Assembly (NCBI GenBank): GCA_903887465.1
Contig: CAISPW010000137.1
Location: forward strand, 1-42,095
Direction of reading: 5' to 3'
Length of the DNA stretch: 42,095 bases
Source of the DNA: an uncultured Oscillochloris sp.
GTDB lineage: Bacteria > Chloroflexota > Chloroflexia > Chloroflexales > Chloroflexaceae
Shown: positions 8,033 to 18,195 of the stretch, one piece after another
Numbering within the stretch: position 1 is the stretch's first letter
Layout of the letters: each line of letters opens with the position of its first letter
The notes under the pieces: model-generated
Seen by the model: only the letters and a program-made list of their open reading frames with translations
Database searches by the model: none
Told to the model about the DNA's origin: nothing
Translations under genes and position numbers: made by a program

Positions 8033-11000
8033 ATGGACTCTATGATCGCCTCAACATCGACCTATGGCTGGGAGTTGCTGGCCCAGTTGGCGGTCTGGGG
8101 CCAGCTCGGTGCGGTCAGCGCCGACGCTCCCACCTGCGCCGGTGAGTTGGCGGATCTGCTTGCCCGGCACCTTCCAATGCCCATCGGTCGGGTCGAGATC
8201 GTCGAGCGCGGCGTCATACTCGGGTCGGCGACATGGGGACACGCCAGCACCGGCGAGCTATCTAGCCTGAACATCTGCAGCAACGGCGAAGAGATCGGGC
8301 GGCTGTATCTTGGCGGCAGCGCCACGGTGGCGCTCGACCCGAATGTTGCCGCCGCGCTCACCGCGCAACTCGCCTTGCTGCTCGCCACCCGGCGACGCGA
8401 ATCCGAGATCGCGGTGATGGATCATCTGCGCGCCCTGATCACCAGCAACCTCGGGTTGGTTGGCGTCCTCGATGTCCGCACGCTACTTGGTGTCGTCCTC
8501 ACCGACGCCCTGCCGATCCTGAATGTCGAGAGCGCCGGCCTCTATAGCGGCGATGATGGCGCGCAGACGCTGGCCCTGGCCGCCACGAGCGCGGACGCCG
8601 ACGGGTATCCGCAGCTGATCGCCCGCGACAGCCATGATCTGCCTGCGCGTGCCGCCGCCGAGGGCCAGCGTCTGCTTGGCAGCGCCCTGGTGGCGACCAG
8701 CCGGCGTCGCGGGACGGCCAGCACCGCCCCGGCGGCAGAGCGCCCGGCCCTGGCGATGCCGATCCTCGCCCACGCGCAGCCGACGGGCGTGCTGGTGATC
8801 GCCCTGCACCGCAACCTGCCGGAGCCGGGCGACCACCAGTTGCACATTATCGAGTCGTTTGCGGCGCAGGTGACCCTGCTGCTGCGCAATGCGCGGCTCT
8901 TCAGCCAGCAGCAGCAGCGCGCCCGCGAGCTGTTTGTCCTCTACGAGAACAGCAAAGAGATCAGCGCCGACGCACAAATTGAGAGTACGCTCGACCGAAC
9001 CACTGAGAATATCGCCCTAGCCTTGGATGCTGAGTACTGCGCGGTGCGCCTGATCGATCCGCAGCGCCCCGCGATCCTGCGCACGGTGGCGATCTATGCC
9101 GATGCCGGTCGCGCCCAAGTGGCGGCGAGTGAGATCACGCTGGTCAATGCGCCAGCTGTCCTGGCTCAGATCAGCCGTGGCGAGCCGCTTCAGATTGAGG
9201 ATGTGTCCGCCTCCGCCCTCGCCAACCCGCTCGCCGCCGCGCTCGCTGCCGAAGGCTACCGCTCGGCCCTGCTGCTGCCCCTGCGGACAAAAGATCAGAC
9301 GATTGGCCTGCTCAGCATCGGCTACGAGCGGGCGCGCCGCCCGGTCACGCAGGCCGAGCGCAACCTGGCCCAGGTGCTGGCCGCTCAGGTGTCCACGGCC
9401 ATCGCCAACCGGCGGCTCTACGAGGTGGAGCAGCGCCGCGCCGCCGAACTGGAGTTGCTCCAGCGGATTAGCCAGCGGCTCAGCGCCGGTCTCTCGCTCG
9501 ATGAGACCCTTGACGCGATCCTTAATGGCCTGCAATCCCTCGCCAGCTTCGGCGGTGCGCGCATCGCTCTCTGGGACGGGCACACCCGCGAGCTTCAGAT
9601 GGCCACGAGCTGTGGGCTACAGGCACCCGCCGGCAGCGTGGCCGACAGCCTGAGCAACTGGCTCGCCCGCATCCAGCGCCCGCGCCTGATCCCCGACATG
9701 GAATCGCTGGCGGCGCAGGGCGGCGCGCCGCGCCAGGTTGCCCAGATCATCCTGGAGGATGGCAGCGTCGCCCGATCCTATGTTGGCCTGCCAATGCGTA
9801 CCGGCGACACGCTGATCGGCGTTCTCGAACTCTTCGCCGCCGCGCCGAATGCGTTCAGCACCGATAACGAGCGCCTGCTGCGCATTATCGCCGACCAGTC
9901 CGCTCAGGTGATCGTGAACGCGACCCGCTACGAGCAGGCCGATAGCAGTCTACGCTCACGCCTGGAGCAGATGCGGGCGCTCCAGCGCGTCTCCAGCCAA
10001 CTGGCGATCACCCTCAACCAGAAGGAGATTCTGGCCTACGCGCTGGAGCAGGCGCTGAAGGCCACCGGCGCATCCCACGGGCTGATCGCCCTACGTGCGG
10101 TCACGGAGGATAGCGGTGAGGGGGACGATGTTGCGGTCTGTCGGATCGTCGAGGCGGTGGGCTATGATGAGCAAACCCAGGCGGCCCTGATCGACACCGT
10201 ACTCGATACGCGCATCACGACCGCCCATACGGCGATGCAGCGCGGCGAGCCTGAATTGAGCGACACGATCAGCAGCGGCGAGCGGGACGCCATACATCTG
10301 CCGGATGTGGGGACGGCCCTGGCCGCGCCGATTTTCTACCAGGCCGGGGTGGCCGGGGTGCTGCTGCTGCTCTCGCCTAAGCCGCACGGATTCGACCACA
10401 ATGCGGTCGATTTTCTGCGCACCCTCACCCACCAGGCCGCCGTCGGCATTGGCAACGCCCAGCGCTACGCCGAACTGGAACATCTCTCGCGCATGTTCCA
10501 GCGCCGGGCCTCAATGCTCAACGATGTGCTGGAGATCGGCCAGGCACTGCGCGCCGACCGCTCGCTGGAAAACCTGCTAGAGCAGGTTGGCTATAGCGCG
10601 ACTGACTCGGCGAACTTCCGCACGATTGTCTTCTGCCTCGCCGACCCCGATAATGTCCACGTGCTGCGCCCGGTGGCCGCCGCTGGCATCCCGCTCAACG
10701 AACTGGATCAGATGGGCCGGCGCCCTCTGCCCGAGGCGTTGGCCACCCGCTACCTCGACTCGCGGTTCCGGGTCGGGCATAGCTACTTCGTGCCCGCCGC
10801 CGAGGCCGCCGCCCTTGAGCGCGGATTCAACACCTCGGTCTTTAGCTACACATCCTTTGATGACACGCGCCTGCCCGACGAGTGGCAGCGCGACGACCGG
10901 CTCCTCGTGCCGCTCTACTCGACCGAGGGCAATCTGCTCGGCCTGATGTTCGCCGGCGACCCGCAGGATCGCCAGCGGCCCACGGCGCGCACGGTGGAAC

Positions 11001-14000
11001 CCCTGGAGATCTTCGCCGACCAGTCGGCAATCGCCATCGAGAACTACTACCTGCTGCGCGAGGCCCGCGCCCGCGCCGAGCAACTCGGCCTGCTCAACCG
11101 CGTCTCGGCGCTGGCGGCCACCGAGACCGAGGTGCAGAAGATCTACCAGAGCATCGTCGGGGCCATGGCCGAGGCCACCGGGGTCGATCAGGCCCGGCTG
11201 GTGATCTATGACAGGAAGGCCGGACATGGCACCGCAGTGGCCGAGTTGGTGCCTAGCGATGCCATGGACACGATCACTATTTCGCTCGACGATAACCCCT
11301 TGGTGGCCTGGCTCGACACCAATAAAACCTCTTTTGTCTCAGCAGATGCGCAGCACGATCCCATTCTCATACGCTCCCACAAGATCTTCCGCGAGATGGA
11401 TGTGCGGACGATTGCCCTGATCCCGCTAGTGATGGACAACGCGGTGATCGGTGGCATCGGGCTGGACTTTGTGGGGCGCGCGGGCGAGTTCCGGCCCCAG
11501 GCTCTCGACCTGTGCCAGACCATCGCCAACCAGATCACTACGGCCATCGCCCGCACCCAGGCGTTCGCGGCGGCCAACCGCAGCGCGGACGCCCTGGGCG
11601 TGAAGGTGGGCGAGCTGAGTACCCTGCTCGACGCGGCGCGCATCCTCTCCTCGTTGCTCCAGCCCGAGGAGGTACTCAGCAAACTGATGGAACTGGTCAG
11701 CCGTCAGCTCAACGTCACGACCGTGGCTCTGTGGACGATTGCGGAAGAGGGCAGCGTACTCCTCCCGGCGGCGCTGGATGGCATCCCGACCGAGCGCGGG
11801 CGCAGCATGCGCGTGCCGGTGGGCCAAGGCCACACCGGGCGTGTCGCCGAGTCCGGCACGCCGCTGATCATCGACGATGTGCGCGTGAGCGGCGGGTCGC
11901 TCTACCCGCGCTATGAGCGCGACAACAACCTGATCTCCTTCATGGGTGTGCCGGTGGTCTACCGCGAACGCACCGTCGGCGTACTCAGCGTTATGACGAA
12001 CTACCTGCGCAGGTTCAGCGACGATGAGAAGCTGCTGCTGGTGGGACTGGCCGACCAGGCGGCGGCGGCCATGGAGAATGCCCGGCTGTTCCAGGAGCGC
12101 GAGCGGCGCATCAGCGAACTCTCGACGATCAACGCGATCAGCGAGGCGGTAAACTCGACCCTGGAGCAGCATGATCTGCTGGAGCGCCTGCATCGTGGCA
12201 TCGGCGAGATCCTTGACGTGAGTACCTCGCGGATCGGCATGTACAACAATCAGACGGGCGTACTCAGCTACCCAATCGCCTACGATAGCCAGCAGCATAT
12301 CGAACTGCCCGCGATGACCCTCGCCGAGGCCAACGGCCCCAACGGCTGGGTGCTGCGCAACCACCAGCCGCTGCTGATCCACAGCGCCGATGAGGCCCGT
12401 GCGCGCAACCTCTATGGCGAGGCGAAAGACCACAGGATCCCCGAGTTGCAGGTGCAGTCGTTTCTGGTGGTGCCAATTATTTTCGGCAGCAAGGTGATCG
12501 GCGTGATCAGCCTCCAGAGTTACGAGCCACGGGCCTTCGATGAGAACGGCCTGCGCTTCCTGACCACGGTGGCCAATCAGGCGGCGGTGGCGATCAATAA
12601 CGCGACCTTGTTTAGCGAGACGCGCCAGAATGCCCAGGAGATGACCACGCTCTTCGAGGTGACCCAAAACCTGTCAGGTACCCTCGACCCCAACGAGACC
12701 CAGTTGCTGGTGGCCGACTCGGCCCTGCGCCTGATCGGTGTGGAGATGTGCGCGGTGCTGCGGTTTGATAGCCACGGACAACTCGGCAAGCCGCTGCTCA
12801 TGCACCGTGGTGTCGTTGTAAATGATCTTCACCTCGGGTTCCGCTTAAGTGGCATGACCGGACAGTTGCTCCAGCGTGATCAGCCCCTCGCGATCTCTGA
12901 CCTCGCGGCGTTTGACCGCTCCACCGTCATCAATCCGCAGGTACTTGAGATTGGCATATGCAGCGCCCTTGGCGTGGTGATCGGCGCGCACGACGAGCGG
13001 ATGGGCGTACTCTGGGTCGGCTCGCGTACTCACATAGACTGGAGCGACCACCAGATCTCGCTGATCTCGATCCTGGCTAACCAGGCCAGCCAGGCGCTCA
13101 AGAGCGCCCAACTCTTCCAGTTGGAGCAGCAGCGCCGTCGCCTGGCCGACACCCTGCGCGATGTGGCCCAGTCCTTCACCAGCACCCTGGCCCTGCGCGA
13201 GATCCAGACCCTGATCCTCGACCAGTTGGCCCGCGTGGTGCGCTACGACAGCGCCGCCGTGCTGCTGCGCGATGCGGGCTACGGCCACCTTCACATCACC
13301 GAGGCACGCGGGATCGCCGGCAGCCAGTTGCTGAATGTCGACTTTGATGTGCAGGAGATCGCGCTGTTTCAGACGATGGCCCTTGAGCGCAAGCCACTGA
13401 TGCTGGCCAATACGCAGGACGACCCGCGCTTCGCCGTGCTCCGCCAGCTTGGCTGGGATGCCCACTCCTGGATCGGCGCACCGCTGCTGGTTGATAATGA
13501 ACTCGTCGGCCTGCTCACCGTCGGTACCGATAGCGCCGACGCCTACGATTATGAGGACGTGGAGGTCACCTTCGCCCTGGCCAGCCAAGCCAGCCAGGCC
13601 ATCCAAAACGCCCGCCTGTTTGATCAGATCAGCAACCTGGCCGCCGACCTAGAGCGGCGAGTCTCCGAGCGTACCGCCGAGCTTGAGCAGGCCACGCGCC
13701 AAGTCTCTGAGGAGAAAGATCGGCTGGAGGCGGTACACACGATTACGCTGGAGTTGACCACGCAGCTCGATCTCGACAGCGTCATCCAGCGCGCGCTGGA
13801 GCTGATCTCCGAGAACCTGGGCGTCGCCCACGGATCGATTATGTTGCGCGACACCGAGGACGGCGAGTTGATCTGTCGGGCGGTGTTATACGAGCGCGGC
13901 GATGTGCATGGGGCGCATATCCCGCTCGCGTTCAGCGGCAGCGAGAGCCTGGCGAGTTGGGTGATGCGCTACCAGGAGTCGGTGAATATCGCCGACGTGC

Positions 14001-15367
14001 GGATCGACGCGCGCTGGGTGCGCGTGCCCGGCCGCGCCGATGATGTGCGTTCGGTGGCCGGCGTGCCCCTGAAGACCAGCGACGCCGCCCTGGGCGTGCT
14101 GATACTCTCAAGCCCAATCGTGGGCTACTTCACCGACTCGCAGATGAGCCTGCTGGGCACGATCACCAGCGTGGTGGCCTCCGCCGTGAGTAACGCCCAG
14201 CTCTACAGCTTCATCACCGAACTAGCCACCCGCAATGCGGTGCTGCTTGAGGAGCAGCGCGAGGAGAGTTCGAAGAGCGCGGCGGTGTTTCGCTCGGTGA
14301 CGGAGGGCGTGATCGTCCTCGACACGGATGGCAACGTCACGCTGTTTAACCCGGCGGCCGAGCAGGTACTCGAAGTGCCGTCTGCGGTGCTGCTGCGCCA
14401 GCCGATCCGCACGCTGGCGGAGTATGGCGGGGACGACACCCAGCGCAAGCGGGCGCAGACGATCTACAACGGGCTGATGAATGGGCTCAAGCAGGTGCGC
14501 CAGAGCCAGGGAATCTACATTACGTCCCTCGACCTGACCAACCCGAGCCAGGTAATTGCCCTGAACATCGCCCCGGTGATCGGGCCGGGCGACCAGCGCT
14601 ACGGCGATGTGATGGTGCTGCGTGATATTACCCGCGAGATCGAGGCCGACGAGGCCAAGCGGCAGTTCATCTCCGACGTGAGCCACGAGCTGCGCACACC
14701 GCTCACGGCGATCAAGGGCTATGTGGACGTACTCCTGCTGAGTGGCACGCAGTCGTTGAGCGCCGACCAGGTGAGCTACCTGGGCATCATTAAGAACAAC
14801 ACCAATCGCCTGAAATCGCTGATCGAGGACATCCTCGAATTCTCGCGCCCCGACTCCTCGAAGCGGCTGAACTTCGCACAACTCGCCATCCCCGATGTGA
14901 TCAATGAGGTGGTGCAAGCGCTGCGGCTGGAGTACGAGCGTAAGTCGATGACGGTACTGCTGGACATGCCGGTTGGGCTGCCGCACGTGATGGCCGACCA
15001 GAAGCGCATCACGCAGGTCGTGTTCAACCTGTTCTCAAACGCGGTAAAATACACCTTTGAGGGCGGGCGAATTCACGTGCGTGTCTTCCTGAACCGCGCC
15101 AACATGATGCAGGTTGATGTCGAGGATACCGGCGTCGGTATGTCGCCTGACCAGCGGAAGAAACTCTTCCGACCGTTCTACCGCGCCGATAACCCGCTCC
15201 GCGATGTGGCGGGCGGCACCGGGCTGGGGCTCTCGATCGCCAAGGCGCTGATTGAGCAGCACGGCGGCGAGATGTGGGTGACCAGTGAGATCGGGAGGGG
15301 GAGCACCTTCAGCTTCATTATCCCGCTTGAGCAGACTGAGCCGAGCGCCGAAGAGGATGCCTCGTGA
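8033..15367 (+). CDS. Giant soluble histidine kinase with about eleven GAF domains and a PAS domain
   Basis: The 2444-residue protein has no transmembrane segment. After a degenerate GAF-like N-terminus (1-125) I count eleven GAF modules of roughly 165 residues, from about residue 130 to 2060. Most end in the recurring helix seen as QAAVAINNATLF or QASQAIQNARLF. A coiled-coil linker (about 1870-1900) precedes the last GAF. A PAS domain follows near 2080-2195, then a dimerisation/phosphoacceptor domain with SHELRTPL (H2218), then the ATP-binding domain with NLFSNAVKYT (near 2330), DTGVGM and GTGLGLSIAK (near 2395). It should autophosphorylate on H2218 and integrate many ligand or redox inputs. 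It has no receiver domain of its own. Its stop overlaps the start of the hydrolase gene by four bases, so the two are translationally coupled. The ATG at 8033 has GAGGAG rather far upstream; the ATG at 8042 is an alternative. Confidence 0.92.
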   Translation: MDSMIASTSTYGWELLAQLAVWGQLGAVSADAPTCAGELADLLARHLPMPIGRVEIVERGVILGSATWGHASTGELSSLNICSNGEEIGRLYLGGSATVALDPNVAAALTAQLALLLATRRRESEIAVMDHLRALITSNLGLVGVLDVRTLLGVVLTDALPILNVESAGLYSGDDGAQTLALAATSADADGYPQLIARDSHDLPARAAAEGQRLLGSALVATSRRRGTASTAPAAERPALAMPILAHAQPTGVLVIALHRNLPEPGDHQLHIIESFAAQVTLLLRNARLFSQQQQRARELFVLYENSKEISADAQIESTLDRTTENIALALDAEYCAVRLIDPQRPAILRTVAIYADAGRAQVAASEITLVNAPAVLAQISRGEPLQIEDVSASALANPLAAALAAEGYRSALLLPLRTKDQTIGLLSIGYERARRPVTQAERNLAQVLAAQVSTAIANRRLYEVEQRRAAELELLQRISQRLSAGLSLDETLDAILNGLQSLASFGGARIALWDGHTRELQMATSCGLQAPAGSVADSLSNWLARIQRPRLIPDMESLAAQGGAPRQVAQIILEDGSVARSYVGLPMRTGDTLIGVLELFAAAPNAFSTDNERLLRIIADQSAQVIVNATRYEQADSSLRSRLEQMRALQRVSSQLAITLNQKEILAYALEQALKATGASHGLIALRAVTEDSGEGDDVAVCRIVEAVGYDEQTQAALIDTVLDTRITTAHTAMQRGEPELSDTISSGERDAIHLPDVGTALAAPIFYQAGVAGVLLLLSPKPHGFDHNAVDFLRTLTHQAAVGIGNAQRYAELEHLSRMFQRRASMLNDVLEIGQALRADRSLENLLEQVGYSATDSANFRTIVFCLADPDNVHVLRPVAAAGIPLNELDQMGRRPLPEALATRYLDSRFRVGHSYFVPAAEAAALERGFNTSVFSYTSFDDTRLPDEWQRDDRLLVPLYSTEGNLLGLMFAGDPQDRQRPTARTVEPLEIFADQSAIAIENYYLLREARARAEQLGLLNRVSALAATETEVQKIYQSIVGAMAEATGVDQARLVIYDRKAGHGTAVAELVPSDAMDTITISLDDNPLVAWLDTNKTSFVSADAQHDPILIRSHKIFREMDVRTIALIPLVMDNAVIGGIGLDFVGRAGEFRPQALDLCQTIANQITTAIARTQAFAAANRSADALGVKVGELSTLLDAARILSSLLQPEEVLSKLMELVSRQLNVTTVALWTIAEEGSVLLPAALDGIPTERGRSMRVPVGQGHTGRVAESGTPLIIDDVRVSGGSLYPRYERDNNLISFMGVPVVYRERTVGVLSVMTNYLRRFSDDEKLLLVGLADQAAAAMENARLFQERERRISELSTINAISEAVNSTLEQHDLLERLHRGIGEILDVSTSRIGMYNNQTGVLSYPIAYDSQQHIELPAMTLAEANGPNGWVLRNHQPLLIHSADEARARNLYGEAKDHRIPELQVQSFLVVPIIFGSKVIGVISLQSYEPRAFDENGLRFLTTVANQAAVAINNATLFSETRQNAQEMTTLFEVTQNLSGTLDPNETQLLVADSALRLIGVEMCAVLRFDSHGQLGKPLLMHRGVVVNDLHLGFRLSGMTGQLLQRDQPLAISDLAAFDRSTVINPQVLEIGICSALGVVIGAHDERMGVLWVGSRTHIDWSDHQISLISILANQASQALKSAQLFQLEQQRRRLADTLRDVAQSFTSTLALREIQTLILDQLARVVRYDSAAVLLRDAGYGHLHITEARGIAGSQLLNVDFDVQEIALFQTMALERKPLMLANTQDDPRFAVLRQLGWDAHSWIGAPLLVDNELVGLLTVGTDSADAYDYEDVEVTFALASQASQAIQNARLFDQISNLAADLERRVSERTAELEQATRQVSEEKDRLEAVHTITLELTTQLDLDSVIQRALELISENLGVAHGSIMLRDTEDGELICRAVLYERGDVHGAHIPLAFSGSESLASWVMRYQESVNIADVRIDARWVRVPGRADDVRSVAGVPLKTSDAALGVLILSSPIVGYFTDSQMSLLGTITSVVASAVSNAQLYSFITELATRNAVLLEEQREESSKSAAVFRSVTEGVIVLDTDGNVTLFNPAAEQVLEVPSAVLLRQPIRTLAEYGGDDTQRKRAQTIYNGLMNGLKQVRQSQGIYITSLDLTNPSQVIALNIAPVIGPGDQRYGDVMVLRDITREIEADEAKRQFISDVSHELRTPLTAIKGYVDVLLLSGTQSLSADQVSYLGIIKNNTNRLKSLIEDILEFSRPDSSKRLNFAQLAIPDVINEVVQALRLEYERKSMTVLLDMPVGLPHVMADQKRITQVVFNLFSNAVKYTFEGGRIHVRVFLNRANMMQVDVEDTGVGMSPDQRKKLFRPFYRADNPLRDVAGGTGLGLSIAKALIEQHGGEMWVTSEIGRGSTFSFIIPLEQTEPSAEEDAS

Positions 15368-16200
15368 GCGCAATCCACCTTGATAACCGACTGGCCCACT
15401 ACGAAGTCTTCGGACGCGGCCAGCCGATCATATTCCTCCATAGCTGGCTTGGGTCGTGGCGCTATTGGGTGCCCACAATGGATCTGGCCGCAGAGCGCTA
15501 CCGCGCCTACGCCCTCGACTTCTGGGGGTACGGCGAAAGCGACCGCCGTGGCTCGCAGTTCACGATCTCGAGCTATGTCGATATGCTCAACCGCTTTATG
15601 GAGCAGATGGGCATCCCGCAGGCGCACCTCGTGGGCCACGGCATGGGCGGCATGGTGGCCATCCGGGCGGCCCGCGAGAAGCCCGAGCGGTTCACAAAGG
15701 TGATGACGGTCTGCGCGCCGTTGTATGGGAGCGTGCTGAGCGGCCACGTGAGGCCGGGCACCTTCTCGAAGCTCCTCGGTCGCGGCCAGGCAACGAATGT
15801 CTGGGCCAAGCTGATCCGCTCCATCCCAATCGCCGACCCGGCGGTCCAGAAGGAACTCTACGAGGACACCGAGAGCATCGGAGAGACGGTGCTGTCGAGC
15901 GTACAGGAGTCGCTGTTCGATACGGATCTGCGGCCAGCGCTGGCCACCCTCGCGGTGCCGCTGCTGGCGGTGTACGGCGGCAAAGATATGATCGTCACCG
16001 ACGTACACGCGCAGTTCCTGAATGATCCCAGCGACCGCCCGGTTCAGATGATCACCCTGCCAAAGTCAAACCACTTCCCCTTCCTGGAGCAGTCGAACAC
16101 CTTCTCGCGCCTGCTGCTCGACTTCCTGGTCTCGCAAGGGTCGCCGGTAGAGATTAAAGAGGAGTGGCGGCGGCGGGTGAACCAGCGCGAATATCTGTGA
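15364..16200 (+). CDS. Alpha/beta-hydrolase-fold protein with Gly at the nucleophile position
   Basis: The 278-residue sequence has the alpha/beta hydrolase plan: an oxyanion-loop region LHSWLGSW (25-32), a nucleophile elbow at 91-95, an acid in YGGKD (D208) and a histidine in KSNHFPF (H237). The elbow reads GHGMG where active serine hydrolases have GHSMG, so Gly93 replaces the catalytic Ser. Either the protein is a non-hydrolytic binding or sensing member of the fold, or it uses a different mechanism. The GTG start overlaps the stop of the giant kinase by four bases, which implies coupled translation and a functional link. By analogy with hydrolase-fold stress regulators it may bind a small ligand and act with the kinase; that is inference. 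Confidence 0.85.
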   Translation: MSAIHLDNRLAHYEVFGRGQPIIFLHSWLGSWRYWVPTMDLAAERYRAYALDFWGYGESDRRGSQFTISSYVDMLNRFMEQMGIPQAHLVGHGMGGMVAIRAAREKPERFTKVMTVCAPLYGSVLSGHVRPGTFSKLLGRGQATNVWAKLIRSIPIADPAVQKELYEDTESIGETVLSSVQESLFDTDLRPALATLAVPLLAVYGGKDMIVTDVHAQFLNDPSDRPVQMITLPKSNHFPFLEQSNTFSRLLLDFLVSQGSPVEIKEEWRRRVNQREYL

Positions 16201-16225
16201 TTACTGGCCCGCTCCTGTACGGGTG

Positions 16226-16282
16226 GAGGGTGTTTTTCGGGGATGGATACGCCCTCGCCGCGTCCCTCCCACCGGACACCCC
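16226..16282. repeat. GC-rich palindromic repeat, copy 2 (second family)
   Basis: This stretch shares the GGGTGTTTTTCGGGGA opening and the CCCTCCCACC end with 7720-7772. Its central palindrome is degraded. The repeat overlaps the region just before the CHASE4 kinase and makes the kinase start ambiguous. It also follows the hydrolase stop and could act as a terminator. Confidence 0.5.
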
Positions 16283-16302
16283 ACATACCCAAATCACCGC
16301 GT

Positions 16303-18195
16303 ATGCCAACCTTTCATGATCCGGCAGCGACATCCGCGCTTCTTACGATGACCTCCCCAGGCATCGTCCGTAAGACCCAGCGCGTGGTTGGCATTGCGCT
16401 GTTCTTCCTCCTGATTGTGCTCTTTCTGCCGCTCCAGGCGATCATTTTCTTTGAATTCACCGAGCTTGAGCGCCGCACCGTCACCAGCAATATCGAGCGG
16501 GCGATCAACATAATCGACGACGAGCGCCAGCAGTTACTTCAACTGACACGCGATAACGCCTCTTGGAATGACACCTACAGCTTCGCTCAGGGCCAAAACG
16601 ACGGCTTTATCGAACAGATCTTCAACCAAAGCAGCTTTGAGACCAACCGGCTGAACCTGCTGATTATTCTCGATACGGCAGGGAAGGTGCGCGCCTACAA
16701 GACGTATCAGTTCGATGCGGCCAGAGGTACGGCGAATGAGGCCGAGGTGCTGCGCCGCGTCAACGAGTCGGGGCTGCTCAGTCGGATCGGGCCAGATTAC
16801 GGGGCCACTGAGATCCTTCAGATGCCAGGATTGCCGCTGATCCTCAGCGCACACCCGATCCTGACGAACGACTTTGTTGGCCCGAGTATGGGCACGATGA
16901 TCATGGGGCGATCCCTCGACACAGCGCGGATCGCACAACTTGGCACGCAGCTGCGGCTAGATCTGCAGGTTCACCGTCTCGATCAGCCGGATCGCTCGGA
17001 GGCGATCAACAGCGCTATGCGGGAGATTACCACGGCGGGCGCACCGGTCGTGACGCCACTAACCATGGATAGCGTGGCCGGCTACGGCCTCGTCACGAGT
17101 GCCGCCGGGGTGCCGACACTGCTGATCCAGGTGAGCAGCGGTCGCGAGATCGCGTGGATCGGTCGCACCACGGCACTCTACACGCTGATCGCCTTTGTGG
17201 CGGCGGGCATGATTGCAATGGTTATGCTGACCAAGCTGCTCAACCAGCTCATACTCGATCGACTAGGGCGGCTGATCGAGGGCGTGAAGGCCATCGGCAC
17301 CGACAGAGACCTCGGGCATCGGGTGTCCCTCGACGACCATGATGAACTCAGCCTTCTGGCGGACACGATTAACGAGACGCTGCGCGCCCTTGAGCAGGCC
17401 GAGTACGAGCGGCGGGAGGCGGAGATGCTGCGCCAGCAGATGTGGGAAGACGTAATCGCGTCGCGCCGTAACTTCCTCGCCACCGTCTCGCATGAACTGC
17501 GCACCCCGCTCACGCCGATTCGCGGCTACGCCGACCTGATGCTCCACGGGATCGGCGGGGAGATCACACCGGATCAGCAACACTTCCTCCAGATGATCCA
17601 GCAGAACTCCCGGCGTATGGAGGCGATGGTGAACGATCTGCTGGTCATGGGCCAGCTCGACGCCGGGCGGATCGAGCTGCGCACCGAGTTGCTGGCCGTC
17701 GCCCCGGCGATCGCGTCGGTGCTGACGATGTTAGAGCAGCAGATCCAGCAGCAGCAGGTGACGGTGTCGGTTGAGATTCCGTCCGACCTGCCGATGGTGT
17801 ATGCCGACGCGCATCGGCTCGACCAGATCTTGGCGAACCTGATCGGCAACGCGGTGAAGTACACCCGCGCCGGCGGGCGGGTGCAGATCCGGGCCAGCTA
17901 CGGCGGCGCGGATCGCGTGGAGGTGGCGATCCACGACACGGGCATCGGCATGAGCACCACCGAGATGGATCGGCTGTTCACGCCGTTCTACCGCGCCGAT
18001 AGCGTGATGAGCGCGCAGATCAGCGGTACCGGGCTCGGACTGAGCATCAGCCGCTCGCTGGTGGAACTGCACGGGGGCACGATCAGCGTGCAGAGTACAC
18101 CCGACGTAGGGAGCGTCTTCCGCTTCACGCTGCCGACGGGTGCCGCCCCAGGTGCCGTAGCGCCCCTGGCTCAGGCCAGCGCCGCCGCCCGGTAG
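16303..18195 (+). CDS. Membrane sensor histidine kinase with CHASE4-like sensor
   Basis: After a short cytoplasmic N-terminus, a transmembrane helix (about residues 29-52) leads into an extracytoplasmic domain. That domain carries the DNASWNDTYSF motif, characteristic of CHASE4 sensors. A second transmembrane helix lies near 285-310, followed by a HAMP-like linker, the dimerisation/phosphoacceptor domain with SHELRTPL (H397) and an ATP-binding domain with NLIGNAVKYT (from N512), DTGIGM and GTGLGLSISR. It is a classical membrane-anchored kinase that would signal to an unlinked or nearby response regulator. The frame is open from 16243, but that start lies inside a dispersed repeat, so I prefer the ATG at 16303. 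The ATG at 16348 is also possible and no clear ribosome-binding site decides it. The gene end overlaps the convergent HMA-like gene by 25 bases. Confidence 0.9.
   Translation: MPTFHDPAATSALLTMTSPGIVRKTQRVVGIALFFLLIVLFLPLQAIIFFEFTELERRTVTSNIERAINIIDDERQQLLQLTRDNASWNDTYSFAQGQNDGFIEQIFNQSSFETNRLNLLIILDTAGKVRAYKTYQFDAARGTANEAEVLRRVNESGLLSRIGPDYGATEILQMPGLPLILSAHPILTNDFVGPSMGTMIMGRSLDTARIAQLGTQLRLDLQVHRLDQPDRSEAINSAMREITTAGAPVVTPLTMDSVAGYGLVTSAAGVPTLLIQVSSGREIAWIGRTTALYTLIAFVAAGMIAMVMLTKLLNQLILDRLGRLIEGVKAIGTDRDLGHRVSLDDHDELSLLADTINETLRALEQAEYERREAEMLRQQMWEDVIASRRNFLATVSHELRTPLTPIRGYADLMLHGIGGEITPDQQHFLQMIQQNSRRMEAMVNDLLVMGQLDAGRIELRTELLAVAPAIASVLTMLEQQIQQQQVTVSVEIPSDLPMVYADAHRLDQILANLIGNAVKYTRAGGRVQIRASYGGADRVEVAIHDTGIGMSTTEMDRLFTPFYRADSVMSAQISGTGLGLSISRSLVELHGGTISVQSTPDVGSVFRFTLPTGAAPGAVAPLAQASAAAR

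Noticed and set aside
11426-12667. Minus-strand open frame of 413 codons inside the giant kinase gene
   Set aside because: It lies opposite clear GAF domains, has no recognisable motif and has no ribosome-binding site.
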